From: Sulfurospirillum arcachonense DSM 9755
GTDB taxonomy: Bacteria > Campylobacterota > Campylobacteria > Campylobacterales > Sulfurospirillaceae
DNA length: 64,000 bases
Reading direction: 5' to 3'
Assembly (NCBI RefSeq): GCF_000597725.1
Contig: NZ_JFBL01000013.1
Coordinates: 1 to 64,000, forward strand
Shown here in pieces: positions 9,076 through 17,212 of the stretch. The notes beneath the pieces are model-generated. The model worked only from the letters and a program-made list of their open reading frames with translations, searched no databases and was not told the origin of the DNA. The translations under genes and the position numbers were made by a program. How positions within the stretch are numbered: position 1 is the first letter of the stretch; the number at the start of each line of letters is the position of its first letter.

Positions 9076-9786
9076 ATGACAAAACAGCTTATTATGATAA
9101 CTTCAGTCCTTAGCACATCTTTATTTGGAGCAACAGATGCTCAAATAATAACCTACTTTGAATCTAAAATTCCTGTCCCTACAGTCAAAGTCGATATCTC
9201 CTCAAGAGTTTCTATTGCTAATATAAAAGATATGGATTATGTTTCGCTTAATATAAGTGATGGCACAAGAGTTCAAAAACTCTCTGTATTTACTCAAGGA
9301 GATCTAATTTTTCCTGATGTCATTAGTGTAAAAGAGGGAAGTATAAAAGATAAACTAGATAAACAAAAACTAATACGAGAATTATCTATACTCTATAAAC
9401 AAGAAGATAAAAACAATATTATAACCTTAGGAGATGATCCTCAAAAAGAAACATTAGTAAAATTTACAGATCCTGAATGCCCATTTTGTTATAAAGAAAT
9501 ACAAAAAATAGAAACGAAACTTCAAACATATAATTTAAAACTTATATTTACACCTGTACATGATAGAAGTTCATTGGAAAAATCAGTTCTTATTTATAGA
9601 CAAACTAGTAAAGCAAAAGATTTAGGCAAAAAATTACAAATTATTAAAAAATATTTTAATAGCGATGTAGATGAAAAAGTAAGTGATGAAGAAGTACAAA
9701 ATATAGAAAATTTAATAAAAAAATACTTTGCAGCTGGTCTTGAAGGTGTTCCTTTTTATGTAAACGAGAAAGAATTATTACAATAA
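9076..9786 (+). CDS. Periplasmic thioredoxin-fold protein, DsbC/DsbG-like
   Basis: A 236-residue exported protein with a signal peptide of about 18 residues. An N-terminal region (20-110) resembles the dimerisation part of DsbC-like isomerases. A thioredoxin fold follows, with the CPFC redox pair in DPECPFCYKE and GVPF supplying the cis-proline. By family it shuffles or reduces disulfides of periplasmic proteins. The ribosome site AAAGGT precedes the ATG. It is the second CPFC protein in the window, after the DsbA-like one at the left edge. Confidence 0.8.
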   Translation: MTKQLIMITSVLSTSLFGATDAQIITYFESKIPVPTVKVDISSRVSIANIKDMDYVSLNISDGTRVQKLSVFTQGDLIFPDVISVKEGSIKDKLDKQKLIRELSILYKQEDKNNIITLGDDPQKETLVKFTDPECPFCYKEIQKIETKLQTYNLKLIFTPVHDRSSLEKSVLIYRQTSKAKDLGKKLQIIKKYFNSDVDEKVSDEEVQNIENLIKKYFAAGLEGVPFYVNEKELLQ

Positions 9787-9828
9787 ATAAAAAAAAGGTA
9801 TAATACTTGATTAAAATAAGGAGTATTA

Positions 9829-11844
9829 ATGTTCAATATACCCGATGTTTTTTTATTTATTATTATATTTATTTTAATTGTCTTACTTGTTCTAAAATCA
9901 AAACAGCTTAAAAAAATAAGTTCAAAATCAGAAGATTTAGATACTGTTTTAAATGCTATAAATTTACCTATTTTCTATAAAGATAAAGAAGGTAACTTTA
10001 AAGGCTGTAATAAATCTTTTAATACAAGTTTTGGTAACTTCAAAAAACAAGCGATAAAAGAACTCAATCAATTTAAAACTTCTCAAACAAAAGAAATAGA
10101 CTTAATTTATGATAATGATATTACAAAAGCTACTATAGTCAACTTTACAAACTACCTAAATGGTTCGATTGGTGTTTTATTTGATACAAGTGAAATGAAA
10201 AGTAATAAAGCAAAAATAATCAAACAAAAAGAAAATTTAGAACTTATTTTAAAAGGTTCACGTGAAGGTTATTGGGAATGGGAAGTAAAAAATGACAAAC
10301 TTATCCTCTCAAAAAAAGCAAAAGAAATTTTAGGTTACTTAGAACATGAAAAAGCCCCTGATAATATAAAAAATTGGCTCAATTTAATAGAATCATATGA
10401 TATAGCTTCAACTAACGAAGCAATTGCTGCACATCTGGCAGGTAAATCTCCTTATATAGATGTAGAGCATAGACTTAAAACATCACTTCAAGAAGTATGG
10501 GTTAATTTTAGAGGTAAAGGTATATATGGACCAAACAATGAAATAACTAAAATCTATGGAACTATAAGAGACATAAGTTTACAAAAAACAGAATTAACAA
10601 AAATAAAACGTCAAAGAGATTTGTTTATGACATTTATGGATAATTTACCTGCTCTTGCTTTTATGAAAAATCAAGAAGGAACATATTTATATATAAATAG
10701 CTTTTTCCAAAAGTTATTGGGTTTTAAACCGTGGGAAAATAAAAAAATCAAAGATCTATTTAATGAAACCGTAAGTAAAAATATAGAAAAAAGTGATCGA
10801 GAAGCTTTTTATGAAGGTATATTTAAACACGAAGAATTAATCCCTAATGAAGAAGGAGTTAATAAACTCTTTGAGACTTATAAATTCCCAATAGAAAATG
10901 ATAGTGAAAAAGTTTTATGTGGTTTTGGGCTAGATATAACCAAAGAAAAAGTTTATCAAGATAAAATTAATCTTTACGCAAAAGTATTCAATACCACTAC
11001 AGAGGGAATGATTATAACAGATGATAAAGCAAATATTGTATCTGTTAATAGTGCCTTTACAAAACTAACAGGATATAGCGAAAAAGATGTTTTAGGTAAA
11101 AAACCTAGTATACGAAAATCTTTTAAACATTCTTCTGCTTTTTATCAACATATGTGGAAAGACTTACTCACTCATGGAAGCTGGACAGGAGAAATGTTTA
11201 ACAAAAACAAAGATGGGACAATTATCCCTGAGAGAATGAGTATCAATGTAGTTTTAAACGATAAAAAACAAATAATAAATTATGTTGGAATATTTCAAAA
11301 TATACAAGAACAAAAAAATATAGAGGGCAAACTTAAAAAAATGGCTCATTATGACTTGCTTACAAACCTTCCAAATAGAACTCTTTTTTATGACAGATTA
11401 GATAAAGCAATACAAAGATCTGATAGAGAAGATAGTATGTTAAGTATAATTTTTATAGATTTAGATGATTTTAAGCAAATCAATGACACTCAAGGGCATA
11501 GTAATGGCGATATTGTTTTAGCTACGATATCAAAACGATTAAGTCATGTAGTTAGAGAAACTGATACTATTGCAAGACTTGGTGGTGATGAGTTTGTTGT
11601 TATATTAGAAAAAGTGAATCAACTCACAGATGTTTCAACTATCGCTCAAAAAATCATTGAAGAAATTGGAAAACCTATAAAACTCTCTACAAATGAAAGT
11701 TGTACCATCAGTGGAAGTTTAGGAATAAGTACCTATCCAAACCAAACCAAAAATAAAAAAGAGTTACTAGAGTTTGCTGATAATGCTATGTACGAAGCAA
11801 AAAATACTGGTAAATGTTGTTACATATTTTACACTCCAAGTTAA
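9829..11844 (+). CDS. Membrane PAS-PAS-PAS-GGDEF diguanylate cyclase
   Basis: 671 residues. One N-terminal transmembrane helix (about 5-24) is followed by a degenerate PAS-like segment and about three clearer PAS domains (roughly 140-250, 270-380 and 385-500, the last with TDDKANIVSVNSAFTKLTGY). A GGDEF domain with an intact LGGDEF active site forms the C-terminus. RETD lies five residues before GGDEF, matching the RxxD inhibitory site for product feedback. It should make c-di-GMP in response to a cytoplasmic signal. No EAL domain follows; an EAL-HDOD protein is encoded about 1 kb away. Confidence 0.92.
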   Translation: MFNIPDVFLFIIIFILIVLLVLKSKQLKKISSKSEDLDTVLNAINLPIFYKDKEGNFKGCNKSFNTSFGNFKKQAIKELNQFKTSQTKEIDLIYDNDITKATIVNFTNYLNGSIGVLFDTSEMKSNKAKIIKQKENLELILKGSREGYWEWEVKNDKLILSKKAKEILGYLEHEKAPDNIKNWLNLIESYDIASTNEAIAAHLAGKSPYIDVEHRLKTSLQEVWVNFRGKGIYGPNNEITKIYGTIRDISLQKTELTKIKRQRDLFMTFMDNLPALAFMKNQEGTYLYINSFFQKLLGFKPWENKKIKDLFNETVSKNIEKSDREAFYEGIFKHEELIPNEEGVNKLFETYKFPIENDSEKVLCGFGLDITKEKVYQDKINLYAKVFNTTTEGMIITDDKANIVSVNSAFTKLTGYSEKDVLGKKPSIRKSFKHSSAFYQHMWKDLLTHGSWTGEMFNKNKDGTIIPERMSINVVLNDKKQIINYVGIFQNIQEQKNIEGKLKKMAHYDLLTNLPNRTLFYDRLDKAIQRSDREDSMLSIIFIDLDDFKQINDTQGHSNGDIVLATISKRLSHVVRETDTIARLGGDEFVVILEKVNQLTDVSTIAQKIIEEIGKPIKLSTNESCTISGSLGISTYPNQTKNKKELLEFADNAMYEAKNTGKCCYIFYTPS

Positions 11845-11890
11845 CAAACCATTCACAATAGATTGATAAAATACTTTTTAGGAGTACAGT

Positions 11891-12571
11891 ATGAATCCAA
11901 ATATATTAATGATAGAAGATGATATAGAATTAGCTGAAATTTTAACTGCTTTTTTAAAAAAATATAACGTACATGTAGAGAATTATGATGATCCCTATTT
12001 AGGCATAAGTGCATTAAATTTAAAAAAATACGATTTACTTATATTAGATCTCTCTTTACCTGGTATGGATGGCCTTGAGATATGTAAAGAAGTGAGATCA
12101 AAAGATGATATACCTATTATTATTTCAAGTGCCAGAAGTGATGTAGAGGACAAGATTATAGGACTTGAGCTTGGTGCTGATGATTATCTTCCAAAACCTT
12201 ATGAGCCCAAAGAGTTATATGCAAGAATTATGAGTGTTTTAAGACGATATAAAAGAAATACAAACACACTTGAAGATGAAAAACATAGTGATATAAAACT
12301 TGGTAAAAATGAAGATAGTATCTTTTTTATGAATAAAGAGTTAACTCTCACAAGGGCGGAGTTTGAAGTTCTCTCTTATATGCTTAAAAAAAATGGTTGT
12401 ATCGTTTCAAGAAGTGAATTGATAGGAAATGCCCCTTCTTTAAATAATGAAAACGATAGTAGAAGTTTAGACGTTCTTATAAGTAGAATTAGAACCAAAC
12501 TAGGAGAAAACTCTAAAAATCAAAAACATGTTAAATCAATACGAGGTATTGGTTATAGGTTACAAGCTTGA
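11891..12571 (+). CDS. OmpR-family response regulator, ArsR (HP0166)-like
   Basis: 226 residues. The receiver has E9-D10-D11, phospho-acceptor D53 in LILDLSLPGMDG, S79 and K102-P103 in LPKPYEP. The winged-helix output has RAEFEVLSYML and IRGIGYRL at the end. It resembles the acid-responsive ArsR regulators of Helicobacter and relatives (two-component ArsR, not the metal-sensor family). Its stop overlaps the start of the sensor kinase gene, so the two form one system. Its target genes are unknown. Confidence 0.9.
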   Translation: MNPNILMIEDDIELAEILTAFLKKYNVHVENYDDPYLGISALNLKKYDLLILDLSLPGMDGLEICKEVRSKDDIPIIISSARSDVEDKIIGLELGADDYLPKPYEPKELYARIMSVLRRYKRNTNTLEDEKHSDIKLGKNEDSIFFMNKELTLTRAEFEVLSYMLKKNGCIVSRSELIGNAPSLNNENDSRSLDVLISRIRTKLGENSKNQKHVKSIRGIGYRLQA

Positions 12572-13800
12572 AATGGTATAACTCAGTAATAACAAAAATA
12601 TCTATAATTTTTGCAATAGCTATGATGGGTTTCTTTGCCATTTTATTCATTTTTCATATCCAAATACTAAAAGCACAAACTGAACAAATGCAAAGATTTG
12701 CTCAAGTTGTATTTAATTCTGCCTACAACCAACAAAGTGGTGATTTTAACATGCAACTTCTCAAAAAAGAAGGTTTTGAATTAGTTACAGATACAAACTT
12801 AAAACAACAAATTAGAACAGCACTCCAACTTCCACCAGAACGAAGACATATGCGAAGACACAATAACAACTTAAGACTTCGAGCAATAGAGTATAAAAGA
12901 GATTTTTATATAGCACTGCGAGGTGGGATGTTTTTTAAAGCTCCTCATGAAAAAAACATGCTCCCTCTAGTATTGCTTCCTACCATTGCTGTATTATTAC
13001 TTCTGTTTTTATATATAGCGATTATTAGAAGTATCCTGCCTATTTATGGACTTAGACAAAAAGTAAAAGAGTTTGCTGATGGCAATTACGATATAGATTG
13101 TAAAAGCAATAAAAAAGATGAAATTGCAATTTTATCAAATGAGTTTGACAAAAGTGTCAATAAAATTAAAAAATTGAGAGATTCAAGACAACTTTTTTTG
13201 AGAAATATTATGCATGAACTTAAAACTCCTATTACTAAAGGAAAACTTTCATGTGAAATGATAGAAGAATCAAACTATCAAACAACTCTAAAAAATGTTT
13301 TTAGAAGACAAGAAGCTCTTCTTGAAGAATTTTCAAGAATAGAAAAACTAAGTGCAAATGAGCTTAATATTAATACTCAAGAATACGCTTTAGAAGATGT
13401 TGTAGATTTTTCTCTTGACATATTAACTCATGACAAATCAAATGTTATATGTAAACTAATCCCAATGACCATCAATGTTGATTTTGAGCTCTTTGGTACT
13501 GCTATAAAAAATCTCTTAGATAATGGTATAAATTATTCCGATGATTTACAAGTAACTATAGAATCTACACCAAATCAAATCATCATTTCAAATCACGGAG
13601 ATGAGTTAGAATTTCCCCTTCAAAAGTATGCAGAACCTTATTTTTTAGATGGAAAAAAACAAAGAAGCTCTCGTGGACTTGGTTTTGGCCTTTTTATAAC
13701 TTTACATGTAATAAGACTACATAATATGAAAATAGAGTATAATAGGGAAAACCAGAGGAATATATTTACAATACATGTTAAGAAAATCAGAAAAAAATGA
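12568..13800 (+). CDS. Sensor histidine kinase, ArsS-like
   Basis: The start is a TTG inside TTGA, overlapping the regulator stop. The 410-residue protein has two transmembrane helices (about 10-30 and 132-155) around a periplasmic sensor of about 100 residues, which contains the basic stretch PPERRHMRRH. HAMP, a dimerisation helix with H216 in IMHELKTPITKGK, and an ATPase domain with NLLDNGINY and GLGFGLF follow. IMHELKTPITKGKL is typical of the ArsS kinases of Campylobacterota. A His/Arg-rich sensor would fit pH or metal sensing, but that is inference. Confidence 0.9.
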   Translation: MKWYNSVITKISIIFAIAMMGFFAILFIFHIQILKAQTEQMQRFAQVVFNSAYNQQSGDFNMQLLKKEGFELVTDTNLKQQIRTALQLPPERRHMRRHNNNLRLRAIEYKRDFYIALRGGMFFKAPHEKNMLPLVLLPTIAVLLLLFLYIAIIRSILPIYGLRQKVKEFADGNYDIDCKSNKKDEIAILSNEFDKSVNKIKKLRDSRQLFLRNIMHELKTPITKGKLSCEMIEESNYQTTLKNVFRRQEALLEEFSRIEKLSANELNINTQEYALEDVVDFSLDILTHDKSNVICKLIPMTINVDFELFGTAIKNLLDNGINYSDDLQVTIESTPNQIIISNHGDELEFPLQKYAEPYFLDGKKQRSSRGLGFGLFITLHVIRLHNMKIEYNRENQRNIFTIHVKKIRKK

Positions 13801-14380
13801 AAAGAAAAGAGCTATAGCGCTTGCAGCCATTCCACTACTAGCGCAATCAGGATTAGCTAAAACTTCTGTAGAATCAATTGCTTTAGCTGCAAATGTTGCA
13901 AAAGGAACAGTTTATCTCTACTTTAAAACAAAAGAAGAAATTATTTTAGAAATTTGGAACTATGTCATGGAATTATTAGATGAAAATAGATCTAAAAGAT
14001 TTAAAACATGTTCTTCAGCTGCACAAAAACTTGTAGTATATTTTGATTTTTCTATCCTTGAAAAGTATCATTCAATGGATATACTTTTAAAATTATTCGC
14101 TATGAATATGTCTATTATTTTAAATTTTTCTCATCATGGGCTTATTCAAAATTTTAAAGATGAGAGAAAAAATGAATTATATGAAATAGAAAAAATTTTA
14201 AGAGAAGGGGTTTACTCAAAAGAGTTTAAAGATATAAATGTTGAACTTATTGCTGAACTCTTTGCAGATAGTTTTAAAGGAACTATTATAAATGCCATAG
14301 CTATTGGTAAAAACATCGATGAAATAAGAGCTGAACTGCACCCTCAAAGGGATTATCTTATAAGCTCAATCAAATCTTAA
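13775..14380 (+). CDS. TetR/AcrR-family transcriptional regulator
   Basis: 201 residues starting 26 bases inside the kinase gene in another frame. An N-terminal helix-turn-helix (about 14-60) ends with NVAKGTVYLYFKTKEEI, the hallmark of TetR repressors; the C-terminal ligand region is not diagnostic. A later Met would delete the DNA-binding domain, so the overlapping ATG is the right start. No efflux gene, the usual TetR target, follows; the next gene is an RNA helicase with its own leader. Co-expression with the two-component pair is likely. Confidence 0.88.
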   Translation: MLRKSEKNEKKRAIALAAIPLLAQSGLAKTSVESIALAANVAKGTVYLYFKTKEEIILEIWNYVMELLDENRSKRFKTCSSAAQKLVVYFDFSILEKYHSMDILLKLFAMNMSIILNFSHHGLIQNFKDERKNELYEIEKILREGVYSKEFKDINVELIAELFADSFKGTIINAIAIGKNIDEIRAELHPQRDYLISSIKS

Positions 14381-14392
14381 GAAAACTTTAGA

Positions 14393-14600
14393 TATAATCA
14401 GCCAAATTCAAGACTTCTTTAAAGAAGTACAAAACCTATTCAAGACTGACAAAAAGACTCAGCAAGCTAGTAGGTTTTTACATACTAGTTATACCGAGTT
14501 ACTCACCCGTATTTGATTACTCAAAAAATTTTTATGTAGTAGAATATTTCTACACACTCTTCATGCCCGAAGTTTTGGACAAACAAAAACAGGAAACACA
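14393..14600 (+). promoter_or_regulatory. Promoter and structured 5' leader of the DEAD-box helicase gene
   Basis: A TATAAT at 14393-14398 would start a leader of about 195 bases with no open frame. It holds several hairpins: ACTTCTTT/AAAGAAGT (14413-14428, a perfect palindrome), CTAGTA/TACTAG (14467-14488) and GTAGAA/TTCTAC (14539-14553). ATTCAAGACT repeats at 14406 and 14438. AAAACCTA (14431) could pair with TAGGTTTT (14471), competing with the second hairpin. This suggests leader control, as known for other cold-shock RNA helicase genes, or a separate small RNA. Confidence 0.5.
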
Positions 14601-16211
14601 ATGGAAAAAACAGCAACAAAAACAGTAGAAGAAACAAAAACAGTTTCATTTGAATCATTTGGATTATCTCCAGAAATTATGCAATCAATCAAAGAAGCTG
14701 GTTTTAGAGAACCAAGTCCAGTACAAGAACAATCTATACCTTTAGTATTAAAAGGTCATGATATCGTAGCACAAGCACAAACAGGAACAGGTAAAACTGC
14801 TGCTTTTGGTTTACCAAGTATGAGCATGATTGACTCAGCATCAAATAAAGTACAAATTTTAGTAATTACTCCAACAAGAGAATTAGCAACACAAGTAAGT
14901 GATGAACTTTATACACTAGGAAGAAACTCTGGTGTTAGAACAGTAACTATTTATGGAGGAAGTTCATACTCTCGCCAACTTGGTCTTATCCAAAAAGGAG
15001 CAAGTGTAGTTGTAGCAACTCCAGGACGTATGCTTGACCTTCTAAAAAATGACAGATTACCAGGATTTGCTCCAAGTATAGTTATCCTTGATGAAGCAGA
15101 TGAAATGCTTGATATGGGATTTTTAGAAGATATCGAGAGTATATTCTCTTTCCTTCCAGAACAAAGACAAACTCTTCTTTTCTCAGCAACTATGCCAGAG
15201 CCTATTAAAAGACTTGCTAAAAGAATTTTAAAAGACCCTCAATATGTAAGTGTAACTCCAAAAGATCACACAACAAATGATGACATTGAACAACAATATT
15301 ACGTAATTAACGAGTATGAGCGTGATAGTGCAATGGTAAGACTTCTTGATGCAACAGATCCTGTAAAATCAATTGTATTTTGTAGAACAAAAAAAGAAGT
15401 AGATCGTCTTTCAAATCACCTTATGGCTGTAGGTTACTCAGCAAAAGGTCTTCATGGTGATATGGAACAAAATCAAAGAGAAAGCGTTATCAAAGCATTT
15501 AGAAGTTCTCAACTAGAAATTCTTGTTGCGACTGACGTTGCTGCACGTGGACTAAATGTAACTGATATTTCTCATGTATTCAATTTCCATATGCCTTTTG
15601 ATCCAGAAAGTTATGTTCACCGTATTGGTAGAACTGGACGTGCTGGTAAAAAAGGAACAGCTATTACACTAGTAACTCCAAACGAATACCACTCAATGCA
15701 AAGAATTGGAAAAAAAGTTGGTACTGACTTAAACCATAAACTTGTTCCTACTTTAGTTGATGTAAATAAAAATAGATTGAAAAAAATGGCACATGATATA
15801 ACTCATGCTCCACTTAATGACAACGCTCAAGAGTTATTAAATCTTTTAGAAGAAGATATGGATATGGCTCAAATAGCTTTAAAACTTATTTCAACAATGA
15901 TGGATAAAAACTCTCCACAAGGCCCAGATAAAATTGGATTTGATAAACAATCTCTTCTTAGCATGATCAAAAGAATCGGTGAAAAAGATAGAAGTAAAGG
16001 TAATAGACGTTACGGAAGAAGCTCAAGAGGTGGCCGTGATGGTGGTGGCTATCGTGGAAACCGTGGTGGTTCTAGCAGAGATGGTGGCGGAAGTCGTGGT
16101 GGAAGAAGTTCAGGAAGTCGTGATGGCGGTGGATCTAAAGACGGTGGTGGAAGAAGTTCTAACAGCCGTAACGCATCAAGTGATAGAAACTCAAGAAGAA
16201 GACGCGACTAA
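14601..16211 (+). CDS. DEAD-box ATP-dependent RNA helicase with RGG tail
   Basis: 536 residues. RecA-like domain 1 has the Q motif (FREPSPVQEQ), AQTGTGKT, PTRELA, DEAD and SAT; domain 2 has VATDVAARGLNV and HRIGRTGRAG. The last 70 residues (about 467-536) are a Gly/Arg/Ser-rich RGG-like tail for RNA binding. By family it unwinds RNA during ribosome assembly, mRNA decay or cold adaptation (RhlE/DeaD/CsdA group). AGGAAACACA precedes the ATG. It is expressed alone, from a structured leader to a hairpin terminator. Confidence 0.95.
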   Translation: MEKTATKTVEETKTVSFESFGLSPEIMQSIKEAGFREPSPVQEQSIPLVLKGHDIVAQAQTGTGKTAAFGLPSMSMIDSASNKVQILVITPTRELATQVSDELYTLGRNSGVRTVTIYGGSSYSRQLGLIQKGASVVVATPGRMLDLLKNDRLPGFAPSIVILDEADEMLDMGFLEDIESIFSFLPEQRQTLLFSATMPEPIKRLAKRILKDPQYVSVTPKDHTTNDDIEQQYYVINEYERDSAMVRLLDATDPVKSIVFCRTKKEVDRLSNHLMAVGYSAKGLHGDMEQNQRESVIKAFRSSQLEILVATDVAARGLNVTDISHVFNFHMPFDPESYVHRIGRTGRAGKKGTAITLVTPNEYHSMQRIGKKVGTDLNHKLVPTLVDVNKNRLKKMAHDITHAPLNDNAQELLNLLEEDMDMAQIALKLISTMMDKNSPQGPDKIGFDKQSLLSMIKRIGEKDRSKGNRRYGRSSRGGRDGGGYRGNRGGSSRDGGGSRGGRSSGSRDGGGSKDGGGRSSNSRNASSDRNSRRRRD

Positions 16212-16229
16212 ATATAACTATTATTCATT

Positions 16230-16258
16230 TACATGTAAAGGTTTTTCCTTTACATGTA
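16230..16258. terminator. Terminator hairpin made from an inverted TACATGTA pair
   Basis: TACATGTAAAGG (16230-16241) and CCTTTACATGTA (16247-16258) form a perfect 12-base stem with a TTTTT loop, 18 bases after the helicase stop. T-rich sequence follows after ACCCCA. It contains two copies of the window-wide palindrome. Confidence 0.75.
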
Positions 16259-16351
16259 CCCCATTTTAATTTTTCCTCTCCCTCCTTTTTTATATCTCAA
16301 AAACTCATTTTAAATATTACTTATAATATATATTATATTTATAAATAATTC

Positions 16352-16396
16352 TTGACATACTTAGTAATGTTCGTTATAATTATGAACATATGTTCA
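16352..16396 (+). promoter_or_regulatory. Consensus sigma70 promoter with GAACAT/ATGTTC operator
   Basis: TTGACA (16352-16357), a 17-base spacer and TATAAT (16375-16380) form a perfect promoter. A 14-base palindrome, TGAACATATGTTCA (16383-16396), covers the expected transcription start. An extra half-site, ATGTTC, sits in the spacer at 16367-16372. The shape resembles operators of ArsR/SmtB metal-sensing repressors, so expression is probably repressed until a metal or thiol signal appears. No such repressor gene is present in the window. Confidence 0.65.
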
Positions 16397-16435
16397 AATT
16401 ATTATTAAACATAAAAATTAACTAAAGAAGAAACT

Positions 16436-16588
16436 ATGCAAGAAAAAATTATGGCATGTAACAATAGTACATGTATAAAAAGTACTGAGTGTGAAAGATA
16501 TGATTTATTTAAAAATGAAGTAAAAGAGTTTACAACTAATGGAGGAACAAAAGAAAAAGGTTGTAAAAAATTTATACAAAAAAAATAA
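16436..16588 (+). CDS. Tiny Cys-rich protein, possible metal or Fe-S ligand
   Basis: 50 residues, starting MQEKIMACNNSTCIKSTECE and ending near KGCKKFIQKK. Three Cys occur as C-x4-C-x5-C, with a fourth near residue 43. AAAGAAGAAAC lies just before the ATG. It is the first gene behind a perfect promoter with a palindromic operator, which supports it being real despite its size. The Cys pattern suggests metal or cluster binding. I do not recognise the family. Confidence 0.6.
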   Translation: MQEKIMACNNSTCIKSTECERYDLFKNEVKEFTTNGGTKEKGCKKFIQKK

Positions 16589-16603
16589 CCCTAAATTTAT
16601 ATT

Positions 16604-16717
16604 ATGAAATAATTTTTACTGCAAAAGACGATAACTATAAGACATGGTGCTGATGATATGACTCTATAAGAAGTATATCAGGCTTATTAAAACAACAAAT
16701 TGAATTACAATATTTAA
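16604..16717 (+). pseudogene. Decayed small reading frame interrupted by three TAA codons
   Basis: From the ATG at 16604, one frame reads MK-stop-FLLQKTITIRHGADDMTL-stop-EVYQAY-stop-NNKLNYNI-stop. All internal stops are TAA, one base from AAA, GAA or CAA. The remaining sequence looks protein-like, so this may be a remnant of a gene that lay between the Cys-rich and NifX-like genes. It is short, and chance cannot be excluded. Confidence 0.3.
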
Positions 16718-16726
16718 GGATAAAAT

Positions 16727-17092
16727 ATGAAACTAGTATTCCCAACAGATGCAAATGATGGCTATTTAAGTAAACGTGGTGCTCACTTTGGAAAAGCAAA
16801 ATTTTACACTATCGTAACTTTAGAAGATGACAAAATAATTAATGTTGAAGGTATCCAAAATCCTGGTCATAAAACAGGTGCTTGTACTAATGCCATTGAC
16901 AATATTATGAGTTTTAACCCTGATGCGCTTATCGTTGGTGGGATTGGGGGACGCCCTGCTGAAGGTTTTGCTAAAGCTGGATTATCTGTATACTTTGATC
17001 AAACTAGCCCAACAGTTCAAGATAGTTTAAAACAATTTTTAAATAATAAATTAGAAAAAAGCACTGGTCAGGGTACTTGTAGCCATAATTAA
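16727..17092 (+). CDS. NifX/NifB C-terminal-like protein (Nitro_FeMo-Co family)
   Basis: 121 residues, single domain, resembling the dinitrogenase iron-molybdenum cofactor family (MTH1175-like). Visible features are a start MKLVFPTD, the family-typical HFG (AHFGKAKFYTIV), a GHKTGACTNAI segment and VGGIGGRPA, ending with CSHN. Members bind or carry metal clusters; free-standing ones occur in organisms without nitrogenase. No nif genes are seen here. AAGGAT precedes the ATG. With the Cys-rich gene and metal-sensor-like operator upstream, a role in metal or cluster handling is plausible. Confidence 0.8.
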   Translation: MKLVFPTDANDGYLSKRGAHFGKAKFYTIVTLEDDKIINVEGIQNPGHKTGACTNAIDNIMSFNPDALIVGGIGGRPAEGFAKAGLSVYFDQTSPTVQDSLKQFLNNKLEKSTGQGTCSHN

Positions 17093-17153
17093 TATTAATA
17101 TTTAATTAAAATAAATTTTTATATTTAATTAATCTTTTTAAAGATAGAATTAA

Positions 17154-17191
17154 CGGTATAATATATACTCAATTATAGCTATGTTATACCG
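17154..17191. promoter_or_regulatory. Inverted repeat at the chemoreceptor promoter
   Basis: CGGTATAA (17154-17161) and TTATACCG (17184-17191) are perfect inverted arms 22 bases apart. The left arm includes the likely -10 box GTATAATA; the right arm lies just before the AAAGGAT ribosome site. A dimeric regulator could cover the start site. Confidence 0.4.
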
Positions 17192-17212
17192 AATTATAAA
17201 AAAGGATTTTAT

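Noticed and set aside
15979-16269. Open frame of 96 codons inside the helicase RGG tail
   Set aside because: A shadow of the Gly/Arg-rich repeat coding in another frame; its Val/Glu-rich product is an artefact of the repeated codons.
16604-16717. Recoding of TAA as an amino acid in the interrupted frame
   Set aside because: TAA is the normal terminator for many genes here, and no recoding signal is visible; decay is simpler.
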